A stretch of DNA of 64,000 bases from Eudasyphora cyanicolor (Eukaryota; Arthropoda; Insecta; Diptera; Muscidae). The stretch is taken from positions 237,240,142 to 237,304,141 of the forward strand of contig OZ005736.1 in assembly GCA_963930755.1 (NCBI GenBank), written 5' to 3'. This document shows, in pieces, positions 10,311-19,906 of this stretch. The position numbers and the translations under genes are program-made. Position 1 is the stretch's first letter; every line of letters starts with the position of its first letter. The notes below the pieces were generated by a model. The model made no database searches and was not told the DNA's origin. It worked only from the letters and a program-made list of their open reading frames with translations.

Positions 10311-10749
10311 AAACAAGTAAAAGCGTTAAGTTCGGCCATGTCGAATATTATATACCCTCCACCATGGATAGCATGTGACCTCACAAAATAACTCAAACCT
10401 AAAGAAAATAACCGAAAAACACAAAAATATAGTAGATGAGGACAGTAGGAATCACAACAAGTTGGATGCTATATATGGGAGCTATATCTAAATATGGACC
10501 GATATGGCCCATTTGCCAAACAACCTGCAACTATAAGAAGTATTTGTACCAAATTTGGTCAACCTAACTCTATTATTGCGGACTGTAGCGTGATTACCAC
10601 AGACGGACAGACGGACATGGCTAAATCGTCTTAGAATTTAACGACGATTAAGAATATATATACTTTATGGGGTCTCAGATCAATATTTAGAGGTGTTTTA
10701 AACGGAGTGACAAAATGAATATACCCCCCATCCTATGGTGGAGGGTATA
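10311..10749 (-). mobile_element. Helitron-like non-autonomous element, family A, full length (reverse)
   Basis: Begins with AAACAAGTAAAAGCG and the terminal hairpin TTCGGCCATGTCGAA, and ends with ATGGTGGAGGGTATA. It is the reverse complement of the copy at 26578-27030 and about the same length. It holds a GACGGACAGACGGACA tract and the ACGACGATTAAGAATATATA core. No open frame and no obvious target duplication, as expected for Helentron-type insertion. Confidence 0.8.
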
Positions 10750-10984
10750 AAAATATTAACAAATGTGAAAAACACCTCTCCAGCGTTATCTCGTAAATTA
10801 TGTACACACCGACTTTGAAAACGTGGGTTGTGGGGAAAAACGCTTTACGTCACGTATAAGGTTGCTTAGACTACTGTATCTTCGTTAGTTTTGCTCCGAT
10901 TTATCTAAAAATTTCACACAATATTTCTAAGAGGTTATCCATTCAAAAAATAAATTAAAAAAGTTTACAAGCTTTATCCAACCC
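10750..10984. other. Unassigned interval
   Basis: Contains a moderately GC-rich phrase near 10790-10870 and no supported frame or RNA gene. Confidence 0.3.
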
Positions 10985-11085
10985 CCTTAAGCCAAATTCT
11001 AAAAAAACATTTTTTATATTTTTTTGATGGTACCAAAAGGGGTGTGGCAATAACGCCAATTCTTTATATACTATGGGTACTATGA
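10985..11085 (+). repeat. Family D ~150-bp monomer, left part (split by LINE X)
   Basis: GGTACCAAAAGGGGTGTGGC and the following AATAACGCCAATT match family D units at 14390-15160 and 19020-19500. The unit is interrupted after ATGGGTACTATGA (11073-11085), the LINE X target site, and resumes at 12504. Confidence 0.75.
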
Positions 11086-12377
11086 TTGTGCAGAAGAGCT
11101 ATATGTTTAAAATGGGGACTACGTCCAAATATGACTCACTGGCTTTACATGAGCGTGATTAGACCAATAATCACCTACGCCTGTGTAGTGTGGTGGACAT
11201 CAATGGACAAGAAGTGCAATGTAATACCCTTGCAAAAAATTCAACGTATGTGCTGTCTAGGCATAAGCGGGGCATTTAAAACTGCACCAACAAAAGCGTT
11301 GGAGACTATACTGCACATGCAACCAAGAGACACATCCAACCGTATAAAGTATGAGGCAGCCCTCACAGCAAGACGTCTACACGTGATGGGTGAATGGATA
11401 AATCGAGACCAAAAGTCGTACCATCAGAAGATTTTAGAACGCCAGAAATCTCGGACCGCTTTCCTGAAGTGCGGCTTACAGCTACCTGTGATACGTTTGT
11501 GCCAGACAGACGCTCCTGGGAAAATGGAACTTTGGCCCATGTGCCAGTGGGAACCAGCTGCTACACGGATGGGTCCAAGCGAGGAGGAAGGACGGGTCTG
11601 GGACTTTTTATTGATGAACCAGAAGTCGAACTTCACTTCCGCCTCCCTGACCATAACACGGTATTTCAAGCAGAAGTTCGAGCAATCACGGAGTATGTGA
11701 ACTGGCTCAGTAACACGACAAAGCCTAAATATGCCAACATCTTCACAGATAGCCAAATGGCGATTAAAGCAATAACATCGGAAAGGGTCAAATCCAGAAC
11801 TGTGTTGGACTGTAAAAGAACGATAAATGATTACTCAGCCCATGGTCAATTGCGTATTTGCTGGGTACCAGGACACAACGGAGTGATTGGAAATGAACGG
11901 GCAAACAACTTGGCTTCAAAGGGCAGAGAACTTCGAGTAATAAACTTGGAAAATTGGAAACCTTTCGAAGCCACGAAAAATGAGTTGAAGCACTGGGCAG
12001 TGATGGCTCATAAAACTGTGTGGAATAGCGCAACTGTAGGAGCAACTGCAAAGATACTGTGGGGTGACCCAAATGAAAAGAAAACAAGAAGTCTTCTGAA
12101 ACTAAACAAGATCGATATTAGTAAGATGATGAGTGTTCTAACGGGAAACTCAAGCTTACAAGCACATCTTCATCGCATAGGACTAGCAGGAAACGACGAA
12201 TGCAGGGCATGCAGAGAAAACATCGAAACGATGGAAGATTTTCTGTGTCACTGCCTGGCTTTCACACATGCAAGATCCCAATATCTCGGGTCCGACATAT
12301 TGCCAGACTTGACTCATCTCAGAGAATATGACTGGCAGATGCTGAGAAAATTCGTGTCTAGTACCGATTTTCTGTAA
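11086..12377 (+). pseudogene. LINE X pol: RT thumb, RNase H and zinc-knuckle segment (frameshifted)
   Basis: The first frame reads CRRAICLKWGLRPNMTHWLY, RPIITYACVVWW and LQKIQRMCCLGISGA (RT thumb). After a deletion near 11436-11445 the frame shifts to CYTDGSKRGGRTGLGLF (RNase H first Asp), VFQAEVRAI (Glu), FTDSQMAIKAI (Asp), WVPGHNGVIGNERAN (His/Asp) and a C-terminal CRACRENIETMEDFLCHC zinc motif. The second copy (15584-16300) shows the undeleted text QSLVGHIQTT at this point, proving a deletion. The enzyme would have primed and copied its own RNA and removed it with RNase H. LOA/I-group placement is inferred from the RNase H and 'GTPQGGVLSP' type RT of relatives. Confidence 0.85.
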
Positions 12378-12456
12378 CTCGTGAGGTATAAAAAGATCAT
12401 AAATAAGGAGCGCACAACAGGCCGAACCACTGGCTTAAGTGTATGTCCATGGACAT

Positions 12457-12474
12457 GAGACGTTTAAACGTCTC
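12457..12474 (+). promoter_or_regulatory. Palindromic hairpin in LINE X 3' UTR
   Basis: GAGACGTTTAAACGTCTC is a perfect 18-bp palindrome 30 bp before the tail. Equivalent elements occur in the other copies at 17380-17398 (7-bp stem kept despite changes) and 36088-36105 (one arm altered). It is probably a structure recognised by the element's reverse transcriptase; that role is inference. Confidence 0.6.
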
Positions 12475-12503
12475 CTCTCTTCAAACTAACCTAGCCTAAC
12501 CTA

Positions 12504-12640
12504 ATGGGTACTATGAAAGCATTACACTGTACAAAATTTCAAGTAATAATAAAAATGGTAATAAGACCCATTTTTCACTGAACTATGGTACTGTAAAAGT
12601 ATTACACTGCACAATATTTCAAGTATATGTATGGATTGGA
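12504..12640 (+). repeat. Family D monomer, right part
   Basis: Continues the unit broken at 11085: GCATTACACTGTACAAAATT, TTTTTCACTGAACTATGGTA and a second partial monomer ending in CACAATATTTCAAGTA, before LINE Y begins. Confidence 0.7.
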
Positions 12641-13832
12641 ATCCTCTGCCGGAAAGATCTGTTACACTGCCTAGAGAGGCCGACCCCACTATGTCCAGTC
12701 GTCGTTTACTCAAAGCGGGACAGTCGCATAGCACGTGATCAATGCTCTCCACTTTTTCCTCATCTCCGCAGCTTCTGCAGAAGTCATTGGAGTCAATACT
12801 CAACCTTCTGGCGTGTTCGCCGATCAGGCACTGTTCCGTCACAACTGTGGCCTCCAAAGAATTGATGGCAGCCTGGCTGTCCGAGAAAATGACAACGCCA
12901 GTGTTGGTTACTATGTTGCGACTCAGCCACTTGGCGACTTCCCATATTGCCATTATTTCGGCTTGATAGACACTGCATGTATCTGGTAGTCTGTGAGCTA
13001 TATCCAAACTAAGTTCTTCACAGTGTACTCCGAAGCCAAAATTGTCATCAAGCTCCGAACCATCTGTATAGAAGTGGAGATGGCTTTTATTACCTGTTAT
13101 TCTGTCAACCCATTCATCTCTGGCTGGTATCAAGTGATGTAGTTCCTCTCGAAGGTGTACACCGTTGGTATATAGTCCACTCGGTCCGTTACCATAGCAC
13201 TATACTTTGATATCCTCATGTGACCGTAGTTCTTGTAGCTCCACATTCATAGGCAGTACATGGAGTAGGGCTTGTAGATACGCAGTCGCTGTAGTCCATA
13301 ACGCTCCGCTTATGCACAGGCATACAGTTCTTTGAATCTTTGAAAGTAGGTTGGTGATGGTTAGTTTTTCAGTTGCCGTCCACCATACCACAATGCCGTA
13401 TAACAGTATTGGACGAACAACCGCTATATATGTATATCCAATGGACGATTTTAGGAGAGAAGCCCCACCGCGACTCTACAGCCTTTTTGCAGGAATATAA
13501 GGCGACGTTGGCCTTCCTGACACGTTCCAGTGCGTTAAGTCTGTATAACAGTTTTCTATCTAGAATTATTCCTAAAAAATTTTCACTTTTTTAAAAAAGA
13601 CTAGATCTGTTCCATTTATCCGAGGAGGAGGCTCCACAATGTGGACATTATTCATCCTATTAAAGAGAACCAATTATGTCTTGTTTGGGTTTATGCCCAA
13701 ACCGATGCCTCTGGCCCATCTAGCCAACTTGTTCAGATTTACCTCTAAGATGTCTCTGAGGGCGTTTTCGAATTTGCCACTCACTGTGATCCGCATTATC
13801 CACATATCTCACGGCCTTGCAGCCACTACACT
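12625..13832 (-). pseudogene. LOA-type LINE Y, copy 1 fragment (RT to zinc motif)
   Basis: Reverse-strand translation runs from GCKAV at the catalytic region (the YADD box decayed to YVDN), through MVWWTATEKLTITNLLSKIQ (thumb), to FYTDGSELDDNFGFGVHCEE, VYQAEIMAIWEV and FSDSQAAINSLEAT (RNase H). It then jumps to QCLIGEHARRLSIDSNDFC and SCGDEEKVESIDHVLCDC (zinc motif). The intact order is seen at 49604-50340. About 100 residues, including the WVPGH block, are deleted. Several frameshifts. The fragment is cut on the right by a CACTGAAAAAAAA-headed repeat. Confidence 0.85.
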
Positions 13833-14389
13833 GAAAAAAAAAATTTCAAAATATTAAAGAATTGCTCCAAACACGTCTTTAGTCTTCAAAATAATAATAA
13901 CATTTTGTAATTAAAATATGTATAGATAATTTCATTAATACTAAATAATGTACTTAATTTTAAGTAAATTTTCTTATTTTTAAGTACAATATTTACTTAT
14001 TTTGAAGACTAAGCTATGTTCAAGTCGACATAACTATAGAAAGGAAGGTCAGATTTAAATGAAATAAGTCCCATTTTATATTAACGTTCTTTCTAAGTAT
14101 TATACACAAGAGGATCACTAAATGTGTACTAAGGATACCAAAACGACGAAAATGTCCTTAATCCTTGATTATCCTGAAAAAAGTATTTTCAATTTTTTTA
14201 TTTTACTTCTGAATATTACCCATAAAATACAAAATTTTCAGAATGGGTCCTCAATGGGTTCAAAAGATATGACTTAATCCGTCTGTTTGTCTGTTTGACT
14301 GGATTATGCGAACGATATCTCTGAAAAGGAGTTACCGAATGACTTACAAATTCGTATGTGGTATTATTTTCCTCAAATCTATGCCTATA

Positions 14390-15160
14390 GCCTGTGAAAA
14401 ATGGGCGTTATCACCACGCCCCTTTTTGTACCTCCCACACAAATGCACCATTTTTCACCAAAAGTAAACAGCTTATAACATTAATACCAGTGTATAAAAA
14501 TACTTGAAAATATGTAAAATGTAATGCTTTTATAGTACCTGTAGTCCTGTGAAAAATGGGCGTTATCACCACGCCTCCCTTTTTGTACCTCCCACACAAA
14601 ATGAACAAATCAACCCAGAATTGTTTGGATAATAACTTTAATAGAAATTCACATAAACACTTAACATTTGATACAAAGCAATGCCTTGGGAGTATTTACT
14701 GTTCAGCTTAAAATAGACATATTTGTCAAATCCCTTCTGGTGCCACCCACCCACACAAATTGATCGATTCATTCTTTTAAGCTTTTAATTTTTTGTATGG
14801 AGGTACCAGAAGGGGCGTGGCAACAACACCCAATTTTCACTTAATTGAAGGTACTATTAAATCATTACATTGTACAAAATTTCAAGTATTTTTATGCACT
14901 GGTATTAGTGTTATAAGCTTTTAACTTTTTGTAGCAATTGGTCCCTTTGTGTGGGAGGTACCAAAAGTTGCGTGACATTATCGCCCATTTTTGTTCAGCT
15001 TATAGATACGGTGAAATAATTACTACATATGAAATCATCATTGGTTTCCCATGAGTAGTATAGAAGTTATAAGATTATTAACATGCCACAAAAGTTTAAC
15101 CCTTTGTAGGGTAGGTACTACAAGGAGGGGTCCGACATTGGCCACTTCAAAACACTAAGT
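14390..15160. repeat. Family D tandem units of about 150 bp
   Basis: GAAAAATGGGCGTTATCACC recurs about 147 bp apart (near 14397 and 14551). Reverse-orientation units with GGAGGTACCAAAAGTTGCG, GGTACCAGAAGGGGCGTGGC and TTATAAGCTTTTAACTTTTT follow. The repeat is also present at 10985-12640 and 19020-19500, and so is dispersed. Confidence 0.7.
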
Positions 15161-15339
15161 AGATTTGAGGAAAATAATACGAATTTGTAAGTCATTCGAT
15201 CACTCCTTTGCAGAGATATCGTTCAGAAAATCCAGTCAAACAGACAGACGGACATTAATTAAGTCATATCTTTTGAACCCATTGAGCACCCAATCTGAAA
15301 GTTTTGTATTTTATGGGTAAATATGGGGGTTATATTCAG

Positions 15340-16299
15340 AAATGTCAATCCAGACAAAACAGAAATATGTCTATTTACAAGGAAAAGGAAGATTCATCCT
15401 TTTACCGTGCCTCGTTTCCTGGATAAGAATATTGCCATATCTAAAAAGATAAAATACTTGGGAGTAATCTTGGATCAGAAACTGTACTGGAAAGATCATA
15501 TTGAAGAAAGAGTTACAAAGGCCCACAAATGTTGGTCCTTGTGCAGAAGAGCTATAGGTTATTAATGGGGACTACGTCCTAATATGACACACTGGCTTTA
15601 CATGAGCGTGATTAGACCAATAATAAACTTCGCCTCTGTAGTGTGGTGGACATCAATGGACAAAAAGTGCAACGTTATAACATTGCAAAAAGTGCAACGT
15701 ATGTGCTGTCTAGGCATAAGCGGAGCAATTAGAACCGCACCAACAAGAGCGTTGGAGACTATACTGCACATCCAACCAATAGATATCCGTATAAAGTATG
15801 AGGTAGCTCTCACAGCAAGACGTCTACAAGTGATGGGTGAATGGATAAATCGAGACCACAAGTCGTACCATCAGAAGATATTACAATCACTGGTCGGTCA
15901 TATTCAAACAACGGAAATCTCCGACCGCATTCCTGAAGTGCGGCTTACAGCTACCTGTGAATCGTTCGTGCCAGACAGACGCTCCTGGGAAAACGGAACA
16001 CTAGCTCATGCGCCAGTGGGAACCAGCTGCAACACTGATGGGTTCAGGCTAGGAGGAAGGACGGGTCTGGGACTTTTTATTGATGAACCAGAAGTCGAAC
16101 TTTACTTCCGCCTCCCAGACCATAACACAGTATTTCAAGCAGAAGTTCGAGCAATCACGGAGTGTGTTAACTGGCTCAGTAATAACACAAAGCCTAAATA
16201 TGCCAACATATCCACAGATAGCCAAATGGCGATCAAAGCAATAACTTCGAAAAAGGTCAAATCCAGAACAGTGTTAGACTGTAAAAGAACGATAAATAA
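15340..16299 (+). pseudogene. LINE X pol copy 2, part 1 (RT palm/thumb and RNase H start)
   Basis: Reads NVNPDKTEICLFTRKRKI, KIKYLGVILDQKLYW and CRRAIGY, a stop at 15563-15565, then WGLRPNMTHWLYMSVIRP, CLGISGAIRTAP, KSYHQKILQSLVGHIQTTEI, CNTDGF and VFQAEVRAITECVNWLS, ending at CKRTIN where the MITE is inserted. RNase H TDGS has decayed to TDGF. This copy preserves the linker deleted in copy 1. Part 2 resumes at 16768. Confidence 0.85.
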
Positions 16300-16767
16300 C
16301 ACTGCGATACAAAATCGAACTTTCCGAATGGGAATGGGATGAGACCAATTGCACAAGAAAATTGGCATTATCCATAACAAAACCCTAAAGGGTTTTTTTC
16401 AGTTCAGTGCGAGATTTTTTTTACACGTATTTGAAGTTGGTGATTTTGGAACGCTGTCTAAGAAGAAAAGATCATTGCAAATTTCATAAAATAAAGATTA
16501 TTTCTTTTTATTATCATGTAAAGTTTTGGTATCTTACGGTTTTTGGGGTCGAGGAAATCATTTATTACCTACAACTCACGATAGATGGCGCTGACATGCA
16601 AATGTCGATTTTCATTGAAAAAGCGGTTCAAAATTACCAACTTCAAATGCGTGTAAAAAAAATCTAGCACTGAACTGAAAAAACCCCTTGAAGGTTTTGT
16701 TAGGGATAATGTCAACATTCATTTGTAATTGGTTTCATCCCATTCCCATTTTGGTTGTTGCACTGTG
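16300..16767. mobile_element. Palindromic MITE (468 bp) with TAA target duplication
   Basis: TAA flanks both sides (16297-16299 and 16768-16770). Copy 1 of LINE X provides the empty site (ACGATAAATGATTACTCAG). The left arm CACTGCGATACAAAATC, GGGAATGGGATGAGACC and TTTTTTTCAGTTCAGTGCGA is mirrored on the right over about 170 bp. The 3-bp TAA duplication suggests PIF/Harbinger mobilisation (inference). No coding capacity. Confidence 0.8.
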
Positions 16768-17290
16768 TAATTACTCAGTCCATGGTCAACTGCGTATTTT
16801 CTGGGTACCGGGACACAACGGAGTGATTGGAAATGAACGAGCCAACAGCTTGGCTTCAAAGGGCAGAGAACTTCGAGTAATAAACTTGGAAAATTGGAAA
16901 CCTATCGAAGCCACGAAGGATGAGTTGAAGCACTGGGCAGTGATGGCTCACAAAACTGTGTGGAATAGAGCAAGTGTAGGAGCAACTGCAAAGATACTGT
17001 GGGGTGACCCAAATTAGAAGAAAACCAGTAGTTTTCTGAAACTAAACAAGATCGAGATTAGTAAGATGATAAGTGTTCTAACGGGACACTCAAGCTTACA
17101 GGCACATCTTCATCGCATATGACTAGCATAAAACGACGAGTGCAGGGCATGCAGGGAAAACATCGAAACGATAGAAAATTTTCTGTGTCACTGCCCAGCT
17201 TTCACACATGCAAGATCCCGATATTTCGGTTCCGACATATTGCCAGACTTGACTCATCTCAGAGGATATGACTGGAAGATACTGAATACC
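16768..17290 (+). pseudogene. LINE X pol copy 2, part 2 (RNase H end and zinc motif)
   Basis: Continues with NYSVHGQLRIFWVPGHNGVI, GNERANSLASKGREL and ELKHWAVMAHKTVWN, with a stop after LWGDPN (Glu codon to TAG at 17015-17017). The frame then continues through LKLNKIEISKMISVLTGHSS and CRACRENIETIENFLCHC with two more stops. The deletion near 17283 removes LRKFVSS relative to copy 1. Non-functional. Confidence 0.8.
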
Positions 17291-17590
17291 GATTTTCTGT
17301 AATCCGTGGGGTATGAAAATCATAAATAAGGAGCGCACAACAGGCCGAACCACTGGCTTAAGTGTATGTCCATGGACATGAGACGTTTTAGACGTCTCCT
17401 CTATTCAACTTAACCTATATTCAGTAGTAAAATAAAAAAAATTGTCCTTTTGGTATCCTTAATACACATTTAGTTAACCTTTTGTGGGTAAAACTTAGAA
17501 AGATCGTTAATATCTTTAAAATGGTACTTATTTCACTTAAATCTGACCTTCCGTTCTAAAGTTATGTCGACTTGAACATAGCTTAATTTA

Positions 17591-17866
17591 AAAAAAAAAG
17601 TGGGTGTCCCATTTTGGTATCCCTCTAAAATCTAAACCGCTATAAATTTTGACAAACGGTAAACTGTCATTATTTCGTATCATCTTGCAGTATGCGCGTG
17701 CATTTCAGCAATACCTAAGTTCATAAAACTTCAGAGTGGGTCGATTTTCTTTGGGATTACCCTCATATTAATATTATAGCGAAATAATAAAATTCAACAG
17801 TTTTTCTGCTCTCCTGAAAAATTGGGGTTTTAATATAGCAGCTTTTGGATATAAGCCATCGATATG
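17591..17866. other. Unassigned interval
   Basis: No gene. Contains GCGAAATAATAAAATTCAAC (17776 on), shared exactly with 40100, suggesting an old repeat. Confidence 0.3.
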
Positions 17867-17868
17867 TA

Positions 17869-18771
17869 CGAGGTATGTTCAAAAAATATCGCGAATTTTG
17901 TATTTTTTCAGAAAGTATTTATTTATTCATGAATATCTATTTTGTCCCCTTCAAAGTAATTCCCCTCGGATATAATACACTTCTGCCAACGTTTTTTTCC
18001 AATCCTCGAAGAACTTCAAATAATCATTTTTTGTGATCTTGTTCAGCTCCTCCTTCGATGCCGTTTTTATCTCCTCAATCGTGGCGTAGCGTCGTCCTTT
18101 CATGGGCCTTTTCAGTTTTGGGAACAAAAAATAGTCACAGGGGGTTAGGTCAGGGGAATACGGTGGCTGCGGCGCAAATATTCGCGCACAAGCAATGATG
18201 TGTGTGCAGGGGTGTTAACATGGTGCAAAAGCCAGTTTTTGTTCGTCCACAAATCCGGCGTTTTTGGCGGATTGCTCCGCGCAATTTGCGCATAACTTGC
18301 AGGTAATATTCTTTATTGACCGTACTACCCTGTGGCAAAAACTCATAATACACCACGCCCCTGCAATCAAAGAAAACTGTGAAACCGGGCGTCCGGCACG
18401 CTGTTCGTCCTTCGCATCTTCTCGGCCCTCTAAGAACATTTTGTACCACCGATAAACGTTGCTTTGGTCCAAGGTAGCTTCACCATATGCCACAGTCAAC
18501 ATTCGGAATGCGTCAGCGCACTTTATTTTGTTTTTCACACAAAATTTGATGCTGATTTGATCCATTTTTTGAAATAGATAAAAATCGAGGACAAGTTAAA
18601 ACACATCCAAGCACAACAGCTGTCAAAAATTAACCAGGCATTCAAAATGGCCGACCTTGTCAGCATAAGTAAGGGACATGAGTACCAACAAAACGCTACA
18701 AAAATATCAAAAATCGAATACACGTAGCCCGCGGAAATTAAAAATTCGCGATATTTTTTGAACATACCTCG
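17869..18771 (-). mobile_element. mariner element, internally deleted, 31-bp perfect inverted ends
   Basis: CGAGGTATGTTCAAAAAATA begins at 17869 and its exact inverse ends at 18771. The first 31 bp of both ends are identical. TA flanks both sides (17867-17868, 18772-18773). The length of 903 bp is short for mariner (about 1.3 kb). The transposase inside lacks its middle. Confidence 0.9.
18010..18565 (-). pseudogene. mariner transposase with central deletion
   Basis: The reverse-strand start MDQISIKFCVKNKIKCADAF, ATLDQSNVYRWYKMFLEGRE and DEQRAGRP is the N-terminal helix-turn-helix domain. It jumps to FTVFFDCRGVVYYEFLPQGS and VNKEYYLQVMRKLRGAIRQK, and on to the C-terminus near 18010. About 130-150 residues, including the first catalytic aspartate, are missing. 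The join shifts the frame. Cut-and-paste activity is impossible, but the perfect ends could still be mobilised in trans by a related transposase. Confidence 0.85.
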
Positions 18772-18773
18772 TA

Positions 18774-19019
18774 CATATATTATTTACATACACAATATTT
18801 GATATTGAAAATTTGTTTATTTATATGAATTACAATACAAAACAAACTGATGTTCTAATATTACGGTCCAGGGAGAAGCCGGGTGACAAAGATCATGTTG
18901 CTTATTATATGTTTTGGAAACAAGTAAGAAATTTCAGTTGGGTAAACCGACTAAGGTATACTCACACTTTGTGAGCAATTTAAATAATATAATGCGCTAT
19001 TTAATATTGGTATGTATTG
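18774..19019. other. Unassigned interval
   Basis: AT-rich; no supported feature. Confidence 0.3.
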
Positions 19020-19790
19020 GCTCTTTTTGTACGAGAGATACTTAAACGGGTGTGGTGATAACTCCCAATTTTAACAGGATTTTAGGAATTTTAAAACCTT
19101 TACACTGTGCAACAATTTTGAGTATTTATATGCATTGGTATTCACGATATAAGCTGTTAACTTTTTGTACAAAATGGTACGTTTGTGTGGGAGGTACCAA
19201 AGGGGGTGTGATTAACATTACACTGTACACAATTTAAATTAATTCTGGTATTTAAGTTATAAGCTGTTAACATTTCGTTCAAAATGGTACCTCAGCGTGA
19301 AAAATACCAAAAGCGGAATGGCAATAACGCCCATTTTTCACTGGACTGTAGGTACTATAAAACCTTTACATTGCACAAAATATTAAGTATTAGTAGGCAC
19401 TGATATTAATGTTATAAGCTGTTAATTGCGAAATAGTCCACTTGTGTGGGAGGTACCAAAATGGGCGTGCCGACAACGTCCACTTTATACCTGACTCTAG
19501 GTACTATACAAGCTAATAACTAATACTACGAGTATGTATGTAATATTTCATAAAATGTTAACCCTTTGTGAAGGGTTGTGGACTAATCTTCGAACTTAGC
19601 CTGAGATAGAAAAAATTGTTGCCACATACCAAATTTTAAGTTAATTGGGTTTTCCTTTCGAGAGTAATCGTGCGCACTAGCCAGTAGACAGACAGACGGA
19701 CAATGCTCAATTGACTTAAAATGACACAGAACGAATTTCCGCTGAACATATTTGGGGTCTTAGGTCACTTCATTATTTTGTACATATTAA
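19020..19790 (+). mobile_element. Family D fragment with tandem units and (GTCY)n tract
   Basis: At least three ~150-bp units with GTGTGGGAGGTACCAAA (near 19185 and 19446), TTATAAGCTGTTAAC and GGTACTATAAAACCTTTACA. They are followed by a CAGTAGACAGACAGACGGAC tract and GGGGTCTTAGGTCAC, which resemble Helitron-like family ends. No coding frame. Confidence 0.65.
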
Positions 19791-19906
19791 TTTGTCCCTG
19801 ATCTATCGATCGGTACTTTGAGAAAATAATGCCGCATCTAAACGTAATCTGGGAATAAGTAATGTTCAAAAATGCAAACTTGTATGCGCTCCTCCAAACA
19901 TTTTAT

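Larger units (their letters stand above)
11086..12503 (+). mobile_element. LOA-type LINE X, copy 1, 5'-truncated, with target duplication
   Basis: Flanked by a perfect 13-bp direct repeat ATGGGTACTATGA (11073-11085 and 12504-12516). The insertion carries the RT C-terminus, RNase H and C-terminal zinc motif, then a 3' UTR with the palindrome GAGACGTTTAAACGTCTC and a CTAACCTAGCCTAACCTA tail in place of poly(A). The target is a family D monomer. 5' truncation is typical of target-primed reverse transcription. Confidence 0.85.
15340..17415 (+). mobile_element. LOA-type LINE X, copy 2, 5'-truncated, with MITE inside
   Basis: Flanked by a 9-bp direct repeat TATATTCAG (15331-15339 and 17416-17424). 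The body is homologous to copy 1 but starts further upstream, at NVNPDKTEICLFTRKRKI. The tail is CTTAACC rather than poly(A). It inserted in the right arm of the family D foldback and later received a 468-bp MITE at 16300. Confidence 0.85.
14010..17590. mobile_element. Foldback element, family D (inverted arms, tandem core, LINE insertion)
   Basis: The left arm (about 14012-14380) starts with AAGCTATGTTCAAGTCGACA. The right arm is its inverse and ends with TGTCGACTTGAACATAGCTT near 17584. The right arm is split by LINE X copy 2 between 15339 and 17416. Arms contain a GTCTGTTTGTCTGTTTG tract and GGTTCAAAAGATATGACTTA. The core (14390-15160) is a tandem array in mixed orientation. Without the LINE, the element is about 1.5 kb. 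I see no coding capacity. Confidence 0.75.

Noticed and set aside
12485..12503. Internal telomeric sequence
   Set aside because: The CCTAA run is short and sits exactly at a LINE 3' end with a target duplication, so it is the element tail.
16407..16667. 86-residue protein
   Set aside because: It lies wholly within a palindromic MITE.
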